In this document: one piece after another, positions 1 to 11,690 of the stretch
Layout of the letters: each line of letters starts with the position of its first letter
Position numbering within the stretch: the first letter of the stretch is position 1
Source: Calvatia gigantea
Taxonomy: Eukaryota; Basidiomycota; Agaricomycetes; Agaricales; Lycoperdaceae
DNA: 64,000 nucleotides
Assembly: GCA_025093985.1 (NCBI GenBank)
Contig: JACAAK010000011.1
Coordinates: 620,001 to 684,000, forward strand
Direction of reading: 5' to 3'
Program-made: the position numbers and the translations under genes
The notes under the pieces: generated by a model
Told to the model about the DNA's origin: nothing
The model's database searches: none
The model's input: the letters and a program-made list of their open reading frames with translations, nothing else

Positions 1-501
1 CTTAACAGCCTTAACATGATATGCCAGGGAAGCAAGAGAAGATCGGTGCATATATAGCAGCTTACTTCTTCTGGCCAACCCTAATACTGCCGATTAACAC
101 TGAACTATGAAAGGCAACCTATGCAGCGAGAACCTCCCGAATTTAGTACCAAGAGTCGGGTGTGTGCGGTCCGGATCATTGGGGCTTGATGCCGACGTTG
201 GTAAGTCCTAAAAGGCTGAGTTGTTTTGGTGTTTTACGGCTAAATTGTACCTTAAATCCAGGTCTGGAAATTGCTAAAATGAGCCTAAGAAGAAAAGTCC
301 AAGTCCAGGGGAAGGAGAAAGACCAAAAACCATACAGACACGCAAGCGTTAGACGCCATGAGCTTAAAGTGAAGCTAATCAATGACGAAAGACGGGCCGA
401 GGCGGACCATCGACCTGACGGACCGGCTCTGACATTTCAGCCTCTCGCTTGAAATACCACGACCAGAAATACATGAGAGACCCCCGCCGTCGCCTTCGGT
501 T
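1..501. other. No gene recognised (window start)
   Basis: No domain was recognised on either strand. A minus-strand open frame at 379-639 is hydrophobic, but it lies opposite the MRH-domain exon that starts near 502 and is treated as its shadow. A signal-peptide exon for the MRH gene should lie here if that gene is complete; none was found with confidence. Confidence 0.4.
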
Positions 502-1353
502 ATGCATGAGGAATGCCCCGCCAATTATCGCCATACATATTCCAACATTACTCACCAACTGACCTATAATCTTTGCCCCCTTTTCTTGCAACACCAGGCA
601 CTCAAGCACGAAGTAGATGAGGAAACACCCCCAACGCACACAAAATATGTCTACGACATAGCTCTAGGAAGAGGCATTAGGAAGGACGGAACACTACCTG
701 CCGATCTTCAAGTGAGAATCGTTTTGTCATGCTCCTTGTCCACTGATATCGTCGTCGAAGTGTGCCGGCAACTCGTTCATTTGTTTGACAGTCGTTAATA
801 CGCGGCCAAATCACCCTTCCGAACCTCCCAGAATACTTCAAGTTGTCACGGTAGCAACTGAGGACGTTCGCCCCAAATTCCGTCTAACCCATACAACAAC
901 CGGACTCGATTTAGTGGAGACCCACCTTCAACTCACGGTGCATGGTTTACAGTACCAGGGACGGAAGCAAAAAGCTGTTTTCCACATGTTTTGCGACGAA
1001 GTAAGTCTGTTCGGAAAACCACGTTTCCCACACTCATGCCAGCTTAGACAACCGCACCTTCAGAGCTCGAGTTCCTATACCGATGGAACGGCACCCACGC
1101 CTTCAAATGGAGGTCGAGTCAGGCTTGTCCCGAAGTCACCCCCAACCCGAACAACCCAGAACCAGGACCAGATGGAAGCGGTGACACTGGAGAAGATCTG
1201 CCACCACCAGATCCAGAGCCGGAAACGGACGATTCCACCAGGTCTTCAATATCACAGTGGCACATTGTGTTTGCCATTATCATGTTTGTCTGCTCTCGTT
1301 TCACGTCCTCGTTTTCTGATGCTCAACAAAATCAGACTTTTGGCCGTGTTTAG
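502..1353 (+). pseudogene. MRH-domain membrane protein remnant, Atg27-like
   Basis: Three exons can be joined in phase: up to 711, 761-1000 and 1066-1353. The introns are gt...ag at 712-760 and 1001-1065. Exon 1 carries an NLCPLF motif and a TPP segment. Exon 2 has a cysteine followed by a VVNTRPNH stretch and ends in a FHMFCDE strand. Exon 3 has WNGTHAFKWRSSQACP, which resembles the F-x-W-x(3)-ACP end of mannose-6-phosphate-receptor homology domains as found in Atg27. A D/E/P-rich linker follows, then a short hydrophobic segment. Atg27 is a single-pass protein that helps Atg9 vesicle traffic in autophagy. No signal peptide is visible at the 5' end, and the chain stops soon after a weak membrane segment with no recognisable cytosolic tail. 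I therefore read it as truncated or incompletely modelled. The family assignment is by motif recognition only. Confidence 0.5.
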
Positions 1354-1819
1354 AAAATGGTCGATACGACAGAAGTACTTCCATCGTCCACGAAACCGCC
1401 TTCCAGTCGGGCGGCGCTACCATCCTCAAGAGAACGGGTTGTTGCTGGAGGAGTTTGGGTCTGGTAGAGGCCTCCAGTACGTTCAACCTGACCCTATACC
1501 TCACAGATACACGAAGTGATGGAATTTTAATCCGTCAAAGCATTTACATTGAGATAAAACACCCTTGAGGTTCTGCCTGATTCCTGAGTGACGAGAGTAA
1601 CAGATATTGCAATCAGATTCCGTCGTGTGGATCGAAAGCAGGGAAGAAAGGATCCAGGAGCCAGGTTACCGGGCGAACGTGCAGAAGCTCGCGTTTGCTG
1701 ACTAAATGAACCGTCTCTTGGTGGAAACGACCTGAGTTAATAAAATACAACGATGGATAGTACTAATATCTTTAGATCCTACAGAGGAATGGAAGAACCC
1801 AGGAGAAAGTTTGTTAAAC
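1354..1819. other. Intergenic, nothing recognised
   Basis: This lies between the MRH remnant and the 3' end of kinase K1, which converge here. Open frames are present but show no recognisable motif. Confidence 0.4.
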
Positions 1820-4018
1820 CTACAAAGTTGCGGAAGGTGACCCTCCTAGCAAGGGCACCGTGCTAACGTCCAATAACCTCAATAGCTCCTTCCTTCGCAG
1901 CTGACTTTCCAGATGCTCTGGCTGAGCAAATGAAGCTCGAAATAAGACCGGAGATAAAGATAGCTTGTTCTGGGATGGCGGTAATGAGTGCTCCTGACGG
2001 GGTGTACTCCTCCCAGATGTCGGCGTCCGGTTGGAGGTGATCCTGGGTTTGTTACTTCGTTTGTAGACTGACGTTAGTTTAAAGACAATCTCAGAAGCAG
2101 TGGGTCGATCTTCCGGCTCTGTAAGCCAACAGTCTTGCATCAGTTTCCAAATTGGTTCCGTTAGCCCGCTGGTCGAGAAAACCGATTCATCCGGACGAGA
2201 TGGACGTTCTCCTCGGTTGATTTTGACTATCACCGTCTGGTCCCGGAAGACTTCGTAGAAGGGTACATGTCCAGTAAAGATCTTGTTCCCTCTGTCAACT
2301 GAATCCAGGTCATTTAAATGATGACACTCACTTCGTAACTGACACCAGCGAAAGAGTAAATATCACACTCTTTCGTGTTTAAGGGTTCTTCGTCTTGTGG
2401 ATTGAGGAGTTCAGGTGCCATCCATCTTATAGTGCCCCCAGCACTGTCACCTGTGTCAGTTGTTGTAAGCGTCATCACTTCTGGATCTCGCATCGTGGAC
2501 AGTCCAAAGTCAGCTAGGCATGCTCTTCCCAACGAGTCCACAAGCACATTAGCCTGTTCAGGATTGAATGAGCAAAGGGATACTCGCTATCAGTAGACCA
2601 CGTACGCCCTTGAGGTCGCCGTGAATCACGTCGCGTGCGTGAAGATACTTCAGTCCACTGGCTATGTCGATTGTCTGCCGTTGATTTAAAATTAGAGGAT
2701 GGTCGCTTTTTCACGTGGCCAACTCACCAATGCAATACGATCGACATCAGGCTCGTTTGCGAGGAACTCGCTAATATTGCCATTGATCATCCAAGGTGAC
2801 ACCAAGCATATCCTGTCGTGGGAGGGGTGCTCCAGGCGGTATACACCATAAAACGGGAGGACATTCGTATGTCGGAGTTGACTCCAGAGAACTGCTTCAC
2901 GAGTAAAAGCCTCAACAAAGTCCCTTTAGCCTGTTTGCCAATGACATGCACAGAACAGAGAACCGCGCACCTTGAGCAATTCATGTATTTTTGAGTTACG
3001 ATAGACTCGCATAACCTTGAGACATACATCTTGGCCTTGCATGGAGCCCCTCCAGACTTCGCCAAATTTTCCAGAGGACAGCGCATGAATTGAACCATCT
3101 GTGTTCTTTTCAATTGAAATGTTTTTCAACACGAAGCACTCCGGATACAATCCAGACCTCTTGGAGAGCCGCTGGATTGCGACGACGAGCTCTTTTTTCA
3201 GTCTCGAATTCCGAACGCGGGGAGAATCTAGTAGCTATTCATATGAGAGAGGGCGGGTACAAGACCAACGGTTGAGGGCTCACGTTCTGCAGAAGGTCCA
3301 AGACTGCTTGCGCCTCGAGGTCTCGGTATCCAAGTAATAACTTGTAACGGGAGCGATCTTGGAAAATATCCATCAGCTTGTTGCACACGAGCTCCAGTTC
3401 GGTACTCGTTTGTTCGAGGTCAACTCGGGGACTACGACCATCCCGCGTATTGGAGGGTGCCGAGGATGCAAGCTCATCATCTGTCCTTCCTTCATCCAAA
3501 CTCACTTCACTCTCACTCCAGTCGCCCTCCGCCGCGTTCAGAATTTGCCATTTTTGTGCTTGGTCTGGTGCAACTGCCGGATCGGGTGGAATATTTACCT
3601 GCGTCCAAGGGTTTTGTGATAAGACGCGAGCCCGCGTTAATAGTACTCACCGGATACCGTCGCTCAATCTCCGAGCAAACTTCACAACACAGTAGCTCGA
3701 AATGCCACGACGAGAGGGCCTTCAACTTTTCTTTTCCTTCTTGCGCCTGACCTTCAATGAGTTTTTTTTGCGATTCGGACCGGAGTGTGACTCGACAAGG
3801 AAAGGTTGCTTACCAGGCCGTTGGGGCATGAAGCTTGGAAATACGGTATGTTCGATGTTGAAAGGATTATACGGCCTTCGTGTCCTCATTTCATCCACGA
3901 CGTCAGAGATTAGATTGAGTAACCCTAACTCTGGCACTTTCAGTAGGTTGGGTGGAGCACCTCTAGCCTTACGAAGGCGTGTGACAGCTTGTAATATCAG
4001 CTTTACTACCCAGAACAT
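1820..4018 (-). CDS. TKL-type protein kinase K1
   Basis: Multi-exon kinase on the minus strand. Exons read from splice signals include 3814-4018 (possibly extending upstream), 3651-3751, 3284-3598 and 2971-3234, followed by the kinase core. The region before the kinase domain is about 200 residues and includes a helical block with the motif RYKLLLGYRDLEAQAVLDLL, also present in K2. Kinase landmarks in order: glycine loop SGKFGEVWRG, VCLKVMRVY with the ATP-binding Lys, EAVLWSQL helix C, catalytic loop VIHGDLKG split by an intron before ANVLVD, LADFGLS, GGTIRWMAPELL, and a C-lobe with CWLTEPEDRPTASEI. The catalytic Asp and Lys are kept. HGD in place of HRD is common in this fungal TKL expansion, to my knowledge. 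At the 3' side of the intron near 2925 an extra base in a CCC run (2922-2924) would shift the frame. Substrate unknown. A partial copy lies at 8385-8945. Confidence 0.75.
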
Positions 4019-5207
4019 GGAAGGGCCGGGACATTTACAAGGGGGGATATTCTCGAGCAGGTAATCCTTGACTATTTCCAGCTCCCGCGGCGCTCATAGT
4101 TCGTGCTGAAGTATTGCCGGAGCAAAGAATCCCAGGGCAATGATCGACGATTTAACTGGGCGTCAGTACAGGCGGAACTAGAATTTGCACACGATTTGGG
4201 TGGATTAGGGGGGGAAGGGGGAAAACAATGCAATGCGCCAGGGTACATGTACGCCGCCGTGTTGTCTCCTGCTCTCACGGCCAGTGTGTAGTAATTACTT
4301 ACCCCGGATAGCGAAGTGTTGATCGATGATGTTGATCACTGATACGGCAAACCAACCATTGCCAACCATTCTATGCAAGCCCAGTCATGACGAGGGGAAA
4401 CAGGGAGTGATGAACGATGAACATTGAATTATGGTAAGCGAATGTTGACATTGCATCGTGGGGGCCATTGGTATCGACGGGGAGTGGGCGATCGTGAGCC
4501 GGAAAAGTCCTCGACTGCCCAGTGCCGGGTTGTGATCCGAAGCGGGGAGGGTGACGGATCACCCCCAAATACGCACGGTGTTTTGAACTGCTGCTCTTTA
4601 TCCATGATTAGCGCCTGTTAGAGAGGGAGCAGTGTGTGAGGAATAGAGGGATCAGTGAGTATGGCGTGTCACCTCTTCGAGCAGAAGTGGTGGGGGATGT
4701 AAGTGGAGACGAGGATGTACGCGTTACGTGAAATTGCTCTTCACTCTTATTGTCACCGGGTGCAGTACTTCACGACGAGCTTGTGGTCGAGTCAGATTAC
4801 CTCCTGAGTCATCCACGTCCTTGGAAGTTGGTGCAAGATTTGAGGATATGACGGATATAATGCTTGTACCTCAGGATGTCCGAGACTTCTTTGGACAAGT
4901 GTTATAGCTTTTCTTTCAATTTCGTAGTTGTATAACTTTGTGTAAACAGGGAAACATTGATAAGATGAAGTGGGCTTATCCCTATGAAGCGTTCGACAGC
5001 CCTCGAGGCGCGAATATAGAGGGGGGAAAAAGCGCGAAAATGATAACATAACCACCACAAATCCTCCAGTATCTATTGACCTCTGATTATTCTGGAAGAC
5101 CTGCCACTAAAATGCCAAGTAAAAGTCCAAAATCCTACACCCTCGAAGGTGCCGTGCGGCAGTGGATATACGATTCACGTAGACACGAAGCCTCCGGGAA
5201 AACAAAG
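4019..5207. other. K1 upstream region and spacer before K2
   Basis: Between 4019 and about 4150 the minus strand continues with coding-like sequence (LEIVKDYLLENIPPCKCPG) in frame with the first K1 exon listed, so K1 probably starts further upstream. One frame break would be needed to extend it beyond about 4090. From about 4300 to 5207 nothing was recognised. Confidence 0.35.
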
Positions 5208-7949
5208 TCAGTTCTGATATTCCCGGAGAAGGTCGATCTCGGTTTTGGAGAAGGCAGAGTAGTAGCCGCGTATCGCATCCCTGAACGACCGCGGAGGGAG
5301 TACTTCAGTCTCCGTGTCACTCTCCCCTCGTTCCTGCATACGATATCCTGCCATTCTCCTTGCAGTTAATTCTGATTGTGGGATTTTGTGCAGTTGTTCA
5401 ACGACCTGATTAACTGTAGGTCTTTCGCCGGGACTCTGACTCCAACATCCCTCCATGACTTTCCATATCTCGTCCGACAATTCCAAGGCAGGTCCCGGGC
5501 TGGGTCTAGTTGGCTTTATCCCTCTCATTACCCGCGAGATCACGGTTGCATCACGGGGGAGCTCATAGTAGGGAACCTGACCAGTCAGAACCTGTTTATG
5601 TGTTGAGCCCACCATTCCCCAGTGACATATGGGAAATGAATCACCTCATACATGACAGAGGCTACAGAGTAAACATCGCTCGGAAATGTTGGTCGTGGGC
5701 TGGCACCACCTTCGGGTCCATCCATAAGCTCCGGAGCCTCCCACCTCGCAGTACCACCTGCCTTCGTCATGGTTTTCAGCGACGTCCATCGGAGTCCTTC
5801 GGGGTTCACAACAGAGGATAGACCGAAATCCGCGAGGCAGGCTGATCCATCTGGTGAGATGAGGATGTTTGCCTTCGTGATATTAGACTTCCAGAAGCGT
5901 AGTCGTAATGCCAAGGCACACTTACACCTTTGAGATCGCCGTGAACGACGGATTGTTCATGGAGGTATCCTAAACCCGCGAGTATATCGTGAATCTGCGT
6001 AGACAATGGGTATATTGTTTCTCCACGATATTCGCCTTGGCACGCACCAAAGACATGCGAGGTACTTCTGGATTTGCTTTCAGGTATTCAGTCGCGTTGC
6101 CGTTCCGCATCCATGGTGAAACCAAACCAACACGGCCAAGGCGTTTGTCCAAGCGGTATATTCCATAGAAGGGAAGAACGTTAGGGTGGTTGAGTTGGCT
6201 CCACAATATCGCCTCTCCAGAATGACTCTACATAACAACAGAATTAGCTACGGTATTTCGTTCGCAGATAGTAACTAACCTTGATGACATCTTCGACTTC
6301 TGACCCTGCATACACTCGAGCGACCTTGAGACATACAATTCGGGTTCCAAGGAACCCCTTCCATATATCTCCAAAGGACCCCGACGCTATTGGCTCTCTG
6401 TCGTAACGAACTCCCCGAAGTTCCAAGCATTGCGGGTAGACGCCGGATGCCCCGCAAAGACGTATCATTGCAGACAGTGCCGAAAGTCTCAATTTCTCCG
6501 GAACGTCTTCACTATCCAATGACTATGGCACTCAGGATAGCACCTGACAAAAGGACGAATCCTCACCTTATGCAAGATGTCAAGTGTTACTTGGGCTTTT
6601 TGTCCTGTAGACTCAAGCAAAGCCTTATAAGCAGCTTTTTTGCTCAAGATTGCGCTCAGCAGTTGCCAGACCGTTCCCCTGGCAGCATCAAAAGATTCAA
6701 AAGGCTTCGTACCATCCTCTAATTAATCAGTGGAGGTGTTCAAGGATAGAAGGCGACAAAGCTTACCAGGCATTCTCTCATTAATTAAGCTGAGGACTGA
6801 GAGTCCACCGGCTTCGCGATTGTTGCCTCCCCCACCAGCCTCACCATTCTCGTCGCCACCACGACCACTACCACCAGAACCCTGCACCTTATGCTCCTCC
6901 TGTCTTCTCGCTTCTCGTTTCTGCTTCTCCCTTCCGTCGTCTTGTCCTCGTTCTTGTATTGCCCCCCTTCTTTTCGGTTCTTCTCTCGACAAATCTGGCA
7001 TCGTTGCGTGAAACGTATCTCGCGGCCCCTCATTACCCGTCGTCCACGGTTCTGGAACTTCCGACATACTTGTCCTAGTCAGCGGATTGCCCTAACACCC
7101 AATGCAGCTGCTTACGCTATGTCGTCCAAAATATTAAACAGGTCATTGCTTGGTTCCAAGATCTGCATAGTTTCCATCGAGGAATCCTGGAACATTGTAG
7201 GTTCCGCAAGCGTTAGGTCGACTGGTACCATCAGCTGCTGTATATCCACGTCTTCGAGTGCTTGGTTGAAGACATCCTTCCCTTGACCTCCTCCCGCCGC
7301 ATTGGCACCACCCCCGTTCACGGGTGGAAGACCAGTGATACATAATATCTTCGAGGTTTTCCTCCGGAAGAGCTGATACGGAGGCAGAGCTGAGAGGGTA
7401 AGCACGATGGTGTTGGGCATAGTGTGAGTTATTGGGCGGATACGGCGGCTGGTGAGCGTAGGACGAGCGATAGTCAGAGGTAGAAGATGCGGGTTGCAAT
7501 TGATTTGGCTGCTGCTCCCATTCACGCCTCGAAGACCTAGGCGCGGGAATGGGTCTGCCCATTGAATCAGTATAGGTGCATGCCTTGGATGCGTAATAGC
7601 TGCGATGCGATTCATCTACAAGGTCAGGCACTCAGAAGACAAAGACTAACCAGTTGCTGCATGGTACTGGAAAGAAAGTAAATACGGGAGAATAGGGCAC
7701 GAGGACGGGGGCTCACCAGTTCCGTCGCAGCGACGTTTGGCTTTATGACAGGTATCACAAGCCTAGGTAAATGTGAGCGCGGCGGAAGGAGCGGGATGGC
7801 ATGCGGAAGTATACTTTTGCAAGCCGCTTCCGTTTCCTCAAGAAGGATGAAAGTGGAGGATCAGAAGATGTGTGAACGGCGGAGTCAGGGGGAAGGAGAG
7901 CGGAGGAAGGGAGAGAGTCTGAGGGCATGAGACGGTCAAAGTTGGCCAT
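5208..7949 (-). CDS. Predicted Zn(II)2Cys6 domain - TKL kinase fusion, K2
   Basis: Exon 1 (7815-7949) starts MANFDRLMPS and ends in a basic RKRKRLAK stretch. Exons 2 (7717-7762), 3 (7651-7666) and 4 (from 7599) splice in phase to give a cysteine pattern C-x2-C-x6-C-x5-C-x2-C-x6-C, the fungal Zn(II)2Cys6 binuclear cluster, followed by TYTDSMGRPIPAPR. A Ser/Pro/Tyr-rich and then K/E/G-rich linker follows. An intron (donor gtaagc after NERMP, acceptor attag) leads into EDGTKPFESFD and a helical block also seen in K1. The kinase has ASGSFGDIWKG, VCLKVARVY, EAILWSQL, VVHGDLKG, ANILISP, LADFGLSS, RWEAPELM and PYYELPRDATVI. No stop-and-start pair separates the two halves, and the first kinase-side exon has no in-frame Met. 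One extra base in the CCCCC run at 7311-7315 breaks the linker frame. Two adjacent genes remain possible. Confidence 0.6.
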
Positions 7950-8384
7950 GGGGAAACACCCAGTAGTTATATAACAAAGCGAGAGAGGAGGGAGGATGGT
8001 CAGGGAGGAAAGTAGCCCCGGAAAGTGTCCAATGAGTGTAATGTCGTGAAAGACTGGATCCCTAACGTGACAGACCAGGAAACGTGACAAGAGTGTAGTT
8101 TCTCCATCCAGAGGGTGTTTTGATTTCATTTTTTGTGAATCAATAGCACTATCATATGTACTTCAAGCCAGTTCGTAAAATTTAATCCAAATCCGTTAAG
8201 TTGTTGGTACAACAACTGGTTTCAAAGTGTGACCTTCATCATGTTCGATCAAGGGGACAAATTTACGATACCATCGCCTCATCCCTGTCGGACTTTGAAA
8301 AACATTAGCTGGGAGCTCGTGACCGACGTGACCATCCGAACTGGGGGCTCATCCGAACTACAGGCAGGCGATGGTAGTCCTGGA
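7950..8384. other. Spacer upstream of K2
   Basis: Likely 5' untranslated and promoter region of K2, which is transcribed leftwards. No coding similarity to neighbours was seen. Confidence 0.4.
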
Positions 8385-8945
8385 ACCTTCACTTTTTGAA
8401 GGCATACAGTCCCTTCCAGCCGACTCTCCAGACCCCCTAGTTGAGCAAACGAAGCTCGAAACGAGACCGAAGGCGAAAAATTCTACTCTGGGAGGCAGGC
8501 AGCGAGCGCTCCTGACACGACGTGCTCTTTCCATGACCTAGAGCTCATCTAGAGAGGATCGTGTGTTTCGTGCTTAGTGCGCAAGCCAACCTGAGCTTAA
8601 TGACAATATCAGAAGTAGCAGGCTGATCTTCTGGTTCTGTAAGCCAACAATCTTGCGTCGGCTTCCGGATCGATTCTGTCAGCCTGCTGGTCGAGAAAGT
8701 TGATGTAACTGGATGGGATAGATGGTCCCCTCGGTCGAACTTGACAACCATTGTCTAATTCCGGGCGACGTAGAAGAAGGGTATATAACCAGTAAAAAGC
8801 TCATTCCCTCATTTAACTAGATACAGGTTATTGGGATAAAAATACTCACTTTGTAACTGACGCAAGCGAAGGAATAGATATCATATTGCTCGCTTGTTAG
8901 GAGTTCTTTATCGTTTAAATTGAAAAGTTCAACCACCATTTATTT
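8385..8945 (-). pseudogene. 3' fragment of a K1-like kinase
   Basis: Two stretches match the end of K1. At about 8850-8945 the protein reads ELFNLNDKELLTSEQYDIYS, followed by FACVSYK and a gtgagt donor, aligned with the K1 segment ending DIYSFAGVSYE. At 8545-8751 TSRLTESIRKPTQDCWLTEP matches the K1 C-lobe. The K1 tail motif FRASFAQPEHLES is seen as a degraded version near 8400-8480, in another frame. The glycine loop, catalytic loop and DFG are absent, so it cannot encode a kinase. Its position between K2 and K3 repeats the order K1-K2 and suggests that the K1-K2 pair was duplicated as a unit. Confidence 0.75.
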
Positions 8946-9384
8946 TTCAATGCCTCCGACATTGTCACTTGCCAAACTTGTTGTGAGGTGATCACCTCCG
9001 GGGGTCCACAACGGTACCATTGGCCTGTAACAAAGGCGAACCGGCGGAGGTGATCATCATTCGTGAGACATTGCGGACAGCGCATCCGACGACTTCTAAC
9101 GACGGGAGGATATAGCTCCGAACGCACCTTGCTGTGTCATTCGAAACTGTCCAGTCGACGGGTTCGCAAGAGTGTGTAATGATAAAGAGGAGGATCATTG
9201 CCACACCGCATTCAACGACGTATTTTTGTACTTTTGGTCACCCATTCCAAACAAAGGGTGAGTAAAAATGGATCTGTTCGTCTAGCATCCTTCACAATGA
9301 TTGCGTTGTACATGGTCTGGGACCAATGACAAACTTAGCCACAAACGTTAGGCAGAATTACGTTCCATCCATTACATTGATACA
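8946..9384. other. Spacer, nothing recognised
   Basis: This is where the rest of the K1 copy would be expected, but no kinase motif remains. An imperfect inverted pair built on gaggtgatca lies at about 8993 and 9046. Confidence 0.35.
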
Positions 9385-9530
9385 GGTGATTAACAATGAA
9401 ATAAAAAAAATCTATACACGTCGTTTATCGTGAGTATAATATCATGTTCATGTCCTCCGACGAACAGGCAGCCGAGTTACCCGCCCTGCTACCAGTCCGA
9501 AGGACATACTATTTGACCTACTCCGAGTAA
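9385..9530. repeat. Dispersed repeat, copy 1 (3' flank of K3)
   Basis: About 145 bp running from an A-rich start (AAAAAAATCTATACACGTCG) through GACGAACAGGCAGCC to CAGTCCGAAGGACATACTA. It recurs, diverged, at 12535-12665 and 16545-16700. It lies just beyond the stop codon of K3, whereas the other copies lie between the FHA fragments and the 7TM genes. Confidence 0.7.
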
Positions 9531-9532
9531 AG

Positions 9533-11690
9533 TCAATTCTGATATTCCTGTAGAAGGTAGATCTCAGTTTTGGAGAAGGCGGGGTGGTAGCCACGTATGG
9601 CATCCCTGAACGACCGCGGAGGAAGTACTGCAATTTCCAGATCACCCCTCCTCTCGTTCCTGCATACTCGGATGTCCAGCCATTCTTCTGGCAGTCAATT
9701 CGGATGGTGGGATTTTGCGCAGTTCTTCAGCAACCTGATTAACTGTAGGTCTTTCGCTGGGACTCCGACTCCAACATCCCTCCATGACTTTCCATATCCC
9801 GGCTGACAATTCCGAGGCCAATCCCGAGGTGGGTCTAGTTGGCTTTATCCCTCTCATTACCCGCGAGATCACGGTTGCATCACGGGGGAGCTCATAGTAG
9901 GGAACCTGACCAGTCAGAACCTGTTTATATGTTGAGTGCACCGTTCCCCAATGGCATATGGGAGATGAATCACCTCGTACATGACAGAGGCTACAGAATA
10001 AACATCGCTCAGAAATGTTGGTCGTGGGCTGGTACCATCTTCGAGTTCGTCCATAAGCTCCGGAGCCTCCCACCTCGCAGTACCACTTGTCTTTGTCGTG
10101 GTTTTTAGAGAAGTCCATCGGAGTACTTCAGGATTGACAACAGAGGATAGACCGAAATCCGCGAGGCAGGCTGATCCATCTGGTGAGATGAGGATGTTTG
10201 CCTTCATGATATTAGATTTCCATAATGTAATTGTAATGCCAAGGCACACTCACACCTTTGAGATCGCCGTGGACGACGGATTGCCCATGGAGGTATCCTA
10301 AACCCGCAAGTATATCGTGGATCTGCATATACAATAGGTAATTTTTTCTCTGCGATACTCGCCTTGGTACCCACCAAAAACATGCGAGGTACTTCTGGAT
10401 TTGCTTTTAGGTATTCAATTGCATTGCCATTCCGCATCCATGGTGAAACCAAACCAACACGGCCAAGGTGTCCGTCCAGGCGGTATATTCCATATAACGG
10501 AAGAACATTAGGGTGGTTGAGTTGGCTCCACAACATCGCCTCCCCAGCATAGCTCTGCATAACAACAGAATTAGGTGCAGTATATCGTTCGCAGATAGCG
10601 ACTAACCTTAATAACTTCTTCGACTTCTGATCCTGCGTACACTCGAGCGACCTTGAGACATACAATTCGGGTTCCAAGATGCCCCTTCCATATATCTCCA
10701 AAGGACCCCGACGCTATTGGCTTCCTGTCATAACGAACTTCCCGAAGTTCCAGGCATTGTGGGTAGACGCCAGATGTTGTGCAAAGGCGTACCATCGCAG
10801 ACAGCGCCGAAGGTCTTAATTTCTCCGGAGTGTCTTCACTATCCAGGGACTATCTGACACTCAGGATAGTACCTGACAAAAGGACCAGCGCTCACCTTCT
10901 GCAAGGATGTCAAGTGTTAGCTGCGCTTTTTGTCCTGTAGACTCAAGCAAAGCCTTGTAAACGGATTTTTTTGCTCAAGATTGCACTCAGCAGTTGCCAG
11001 ACCGTTCCGCTGGCAGCATCAAATGATTCCTGAGCCCGGCACCATCCTCTAACCAATAAACGAAGGCGCCCAAAGATAAACGGGGACAAAGCTTACCAGG
11101 CGTTCTCTCATTAGTTGAACTGGGGACCAGGGCCCCTTCACGATTGTTGTCGCCCTCACCAGCAACCTCATCGCCACCACTACCACTACCATCGGAGCCA
11201 TGGACCTCGTACTCCTCCAGTCCTCCATTTTCCCATCCCTGCTTCTCCTTTCCATCGTCTTGGCCTCGTTGTGGCGTCTTCTCCCTCCCTTTCGATTCTT
11301 CTCCCGACCCATTCATCGTAGTCGTATGAAACATATGTCGCGACCTCTCATTATTCGCCGTCCACAGTTCCGGAGGTTCCGACACACTTGCCCTCGTCAA
11401 CGAACCTGCCCTAGCTTTCAACGCATCTGCTTTCGCTCTGTCGTGCAAATGTATCAACAGGTCGTTGCCCGGCGGCAAAAGTTGCGCCCCTTTCATGAGG
11501 GAAGGTTGGAACATCGCAGGGTTCTCAGGTGCAATGTCGACTTGCGCCATTAGCTATTGCATTTCCATGGCTTCCTTTTGAAAAATTTCTTGATCGACCG
11601 CATCTCTCCTCTGACTTTCTCCTGCCCGGTTCATGGGCGGGGGACTGTTGTGCATGCCTTTGAGGTCTCAGACATAATTAATGCCGTATA
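9533..11690 (-). pseudogene. TKL kinase K3, decayed paralogue of K2
   Basis: Matches K2 along the linker, helical block and whole kinase domain: ASGSFGDIWKG, VCLKVARVY, EAMLWSQL, ANILISP, LADFGLSS, RWEAPELM and a tail ending KTEIYLLQEYQN. The linker intron donor and acceptor of K2 are kept. Against K2 it has one missing base near 11025, an extra A in a 7-A run near 10967, an extra base near 10905, an extra G near 9654 and a CAG-to-TAG change near 11552, so no continuous product is expected. The Zn2Cys6 cluster is lost. Only a trace, SKACT, which holds the last cluster cysteine, remains near 11660. Upstream of that the sequence becomes an FHA-gene fragment. Confidence 0.8.

Noticed and set aside
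379..639. Hydrophobic minus-strand frame that looks like a membrane protein
   Set aside because: It lies opposite the MRH exon, which has recognisable motifs and matching splice sites; the hydrophobicity is taken as a shadow effect.
785..1519. Single 244-codon plus-strand frame as one gene
   Set aside because: Its middle and end are in the wrong frame for the MRH domain; splicing at 1001-1065 gives the motif-bearing frame instead.
8993..9060. Inverted gaggtgatca pair as a small hairpin element
   Set aside because: The arms are about 10 bp, the spacing is loose and there is no flanking duplication; chance is sufficient.
1820..11690. Secondary-metabolite or other biosynthetic cluster around the kinases
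   Set aside because: No synthase, oxygenase, methyltransferase or transporter was recognised; the kinases form a local duplication, not a pathway.
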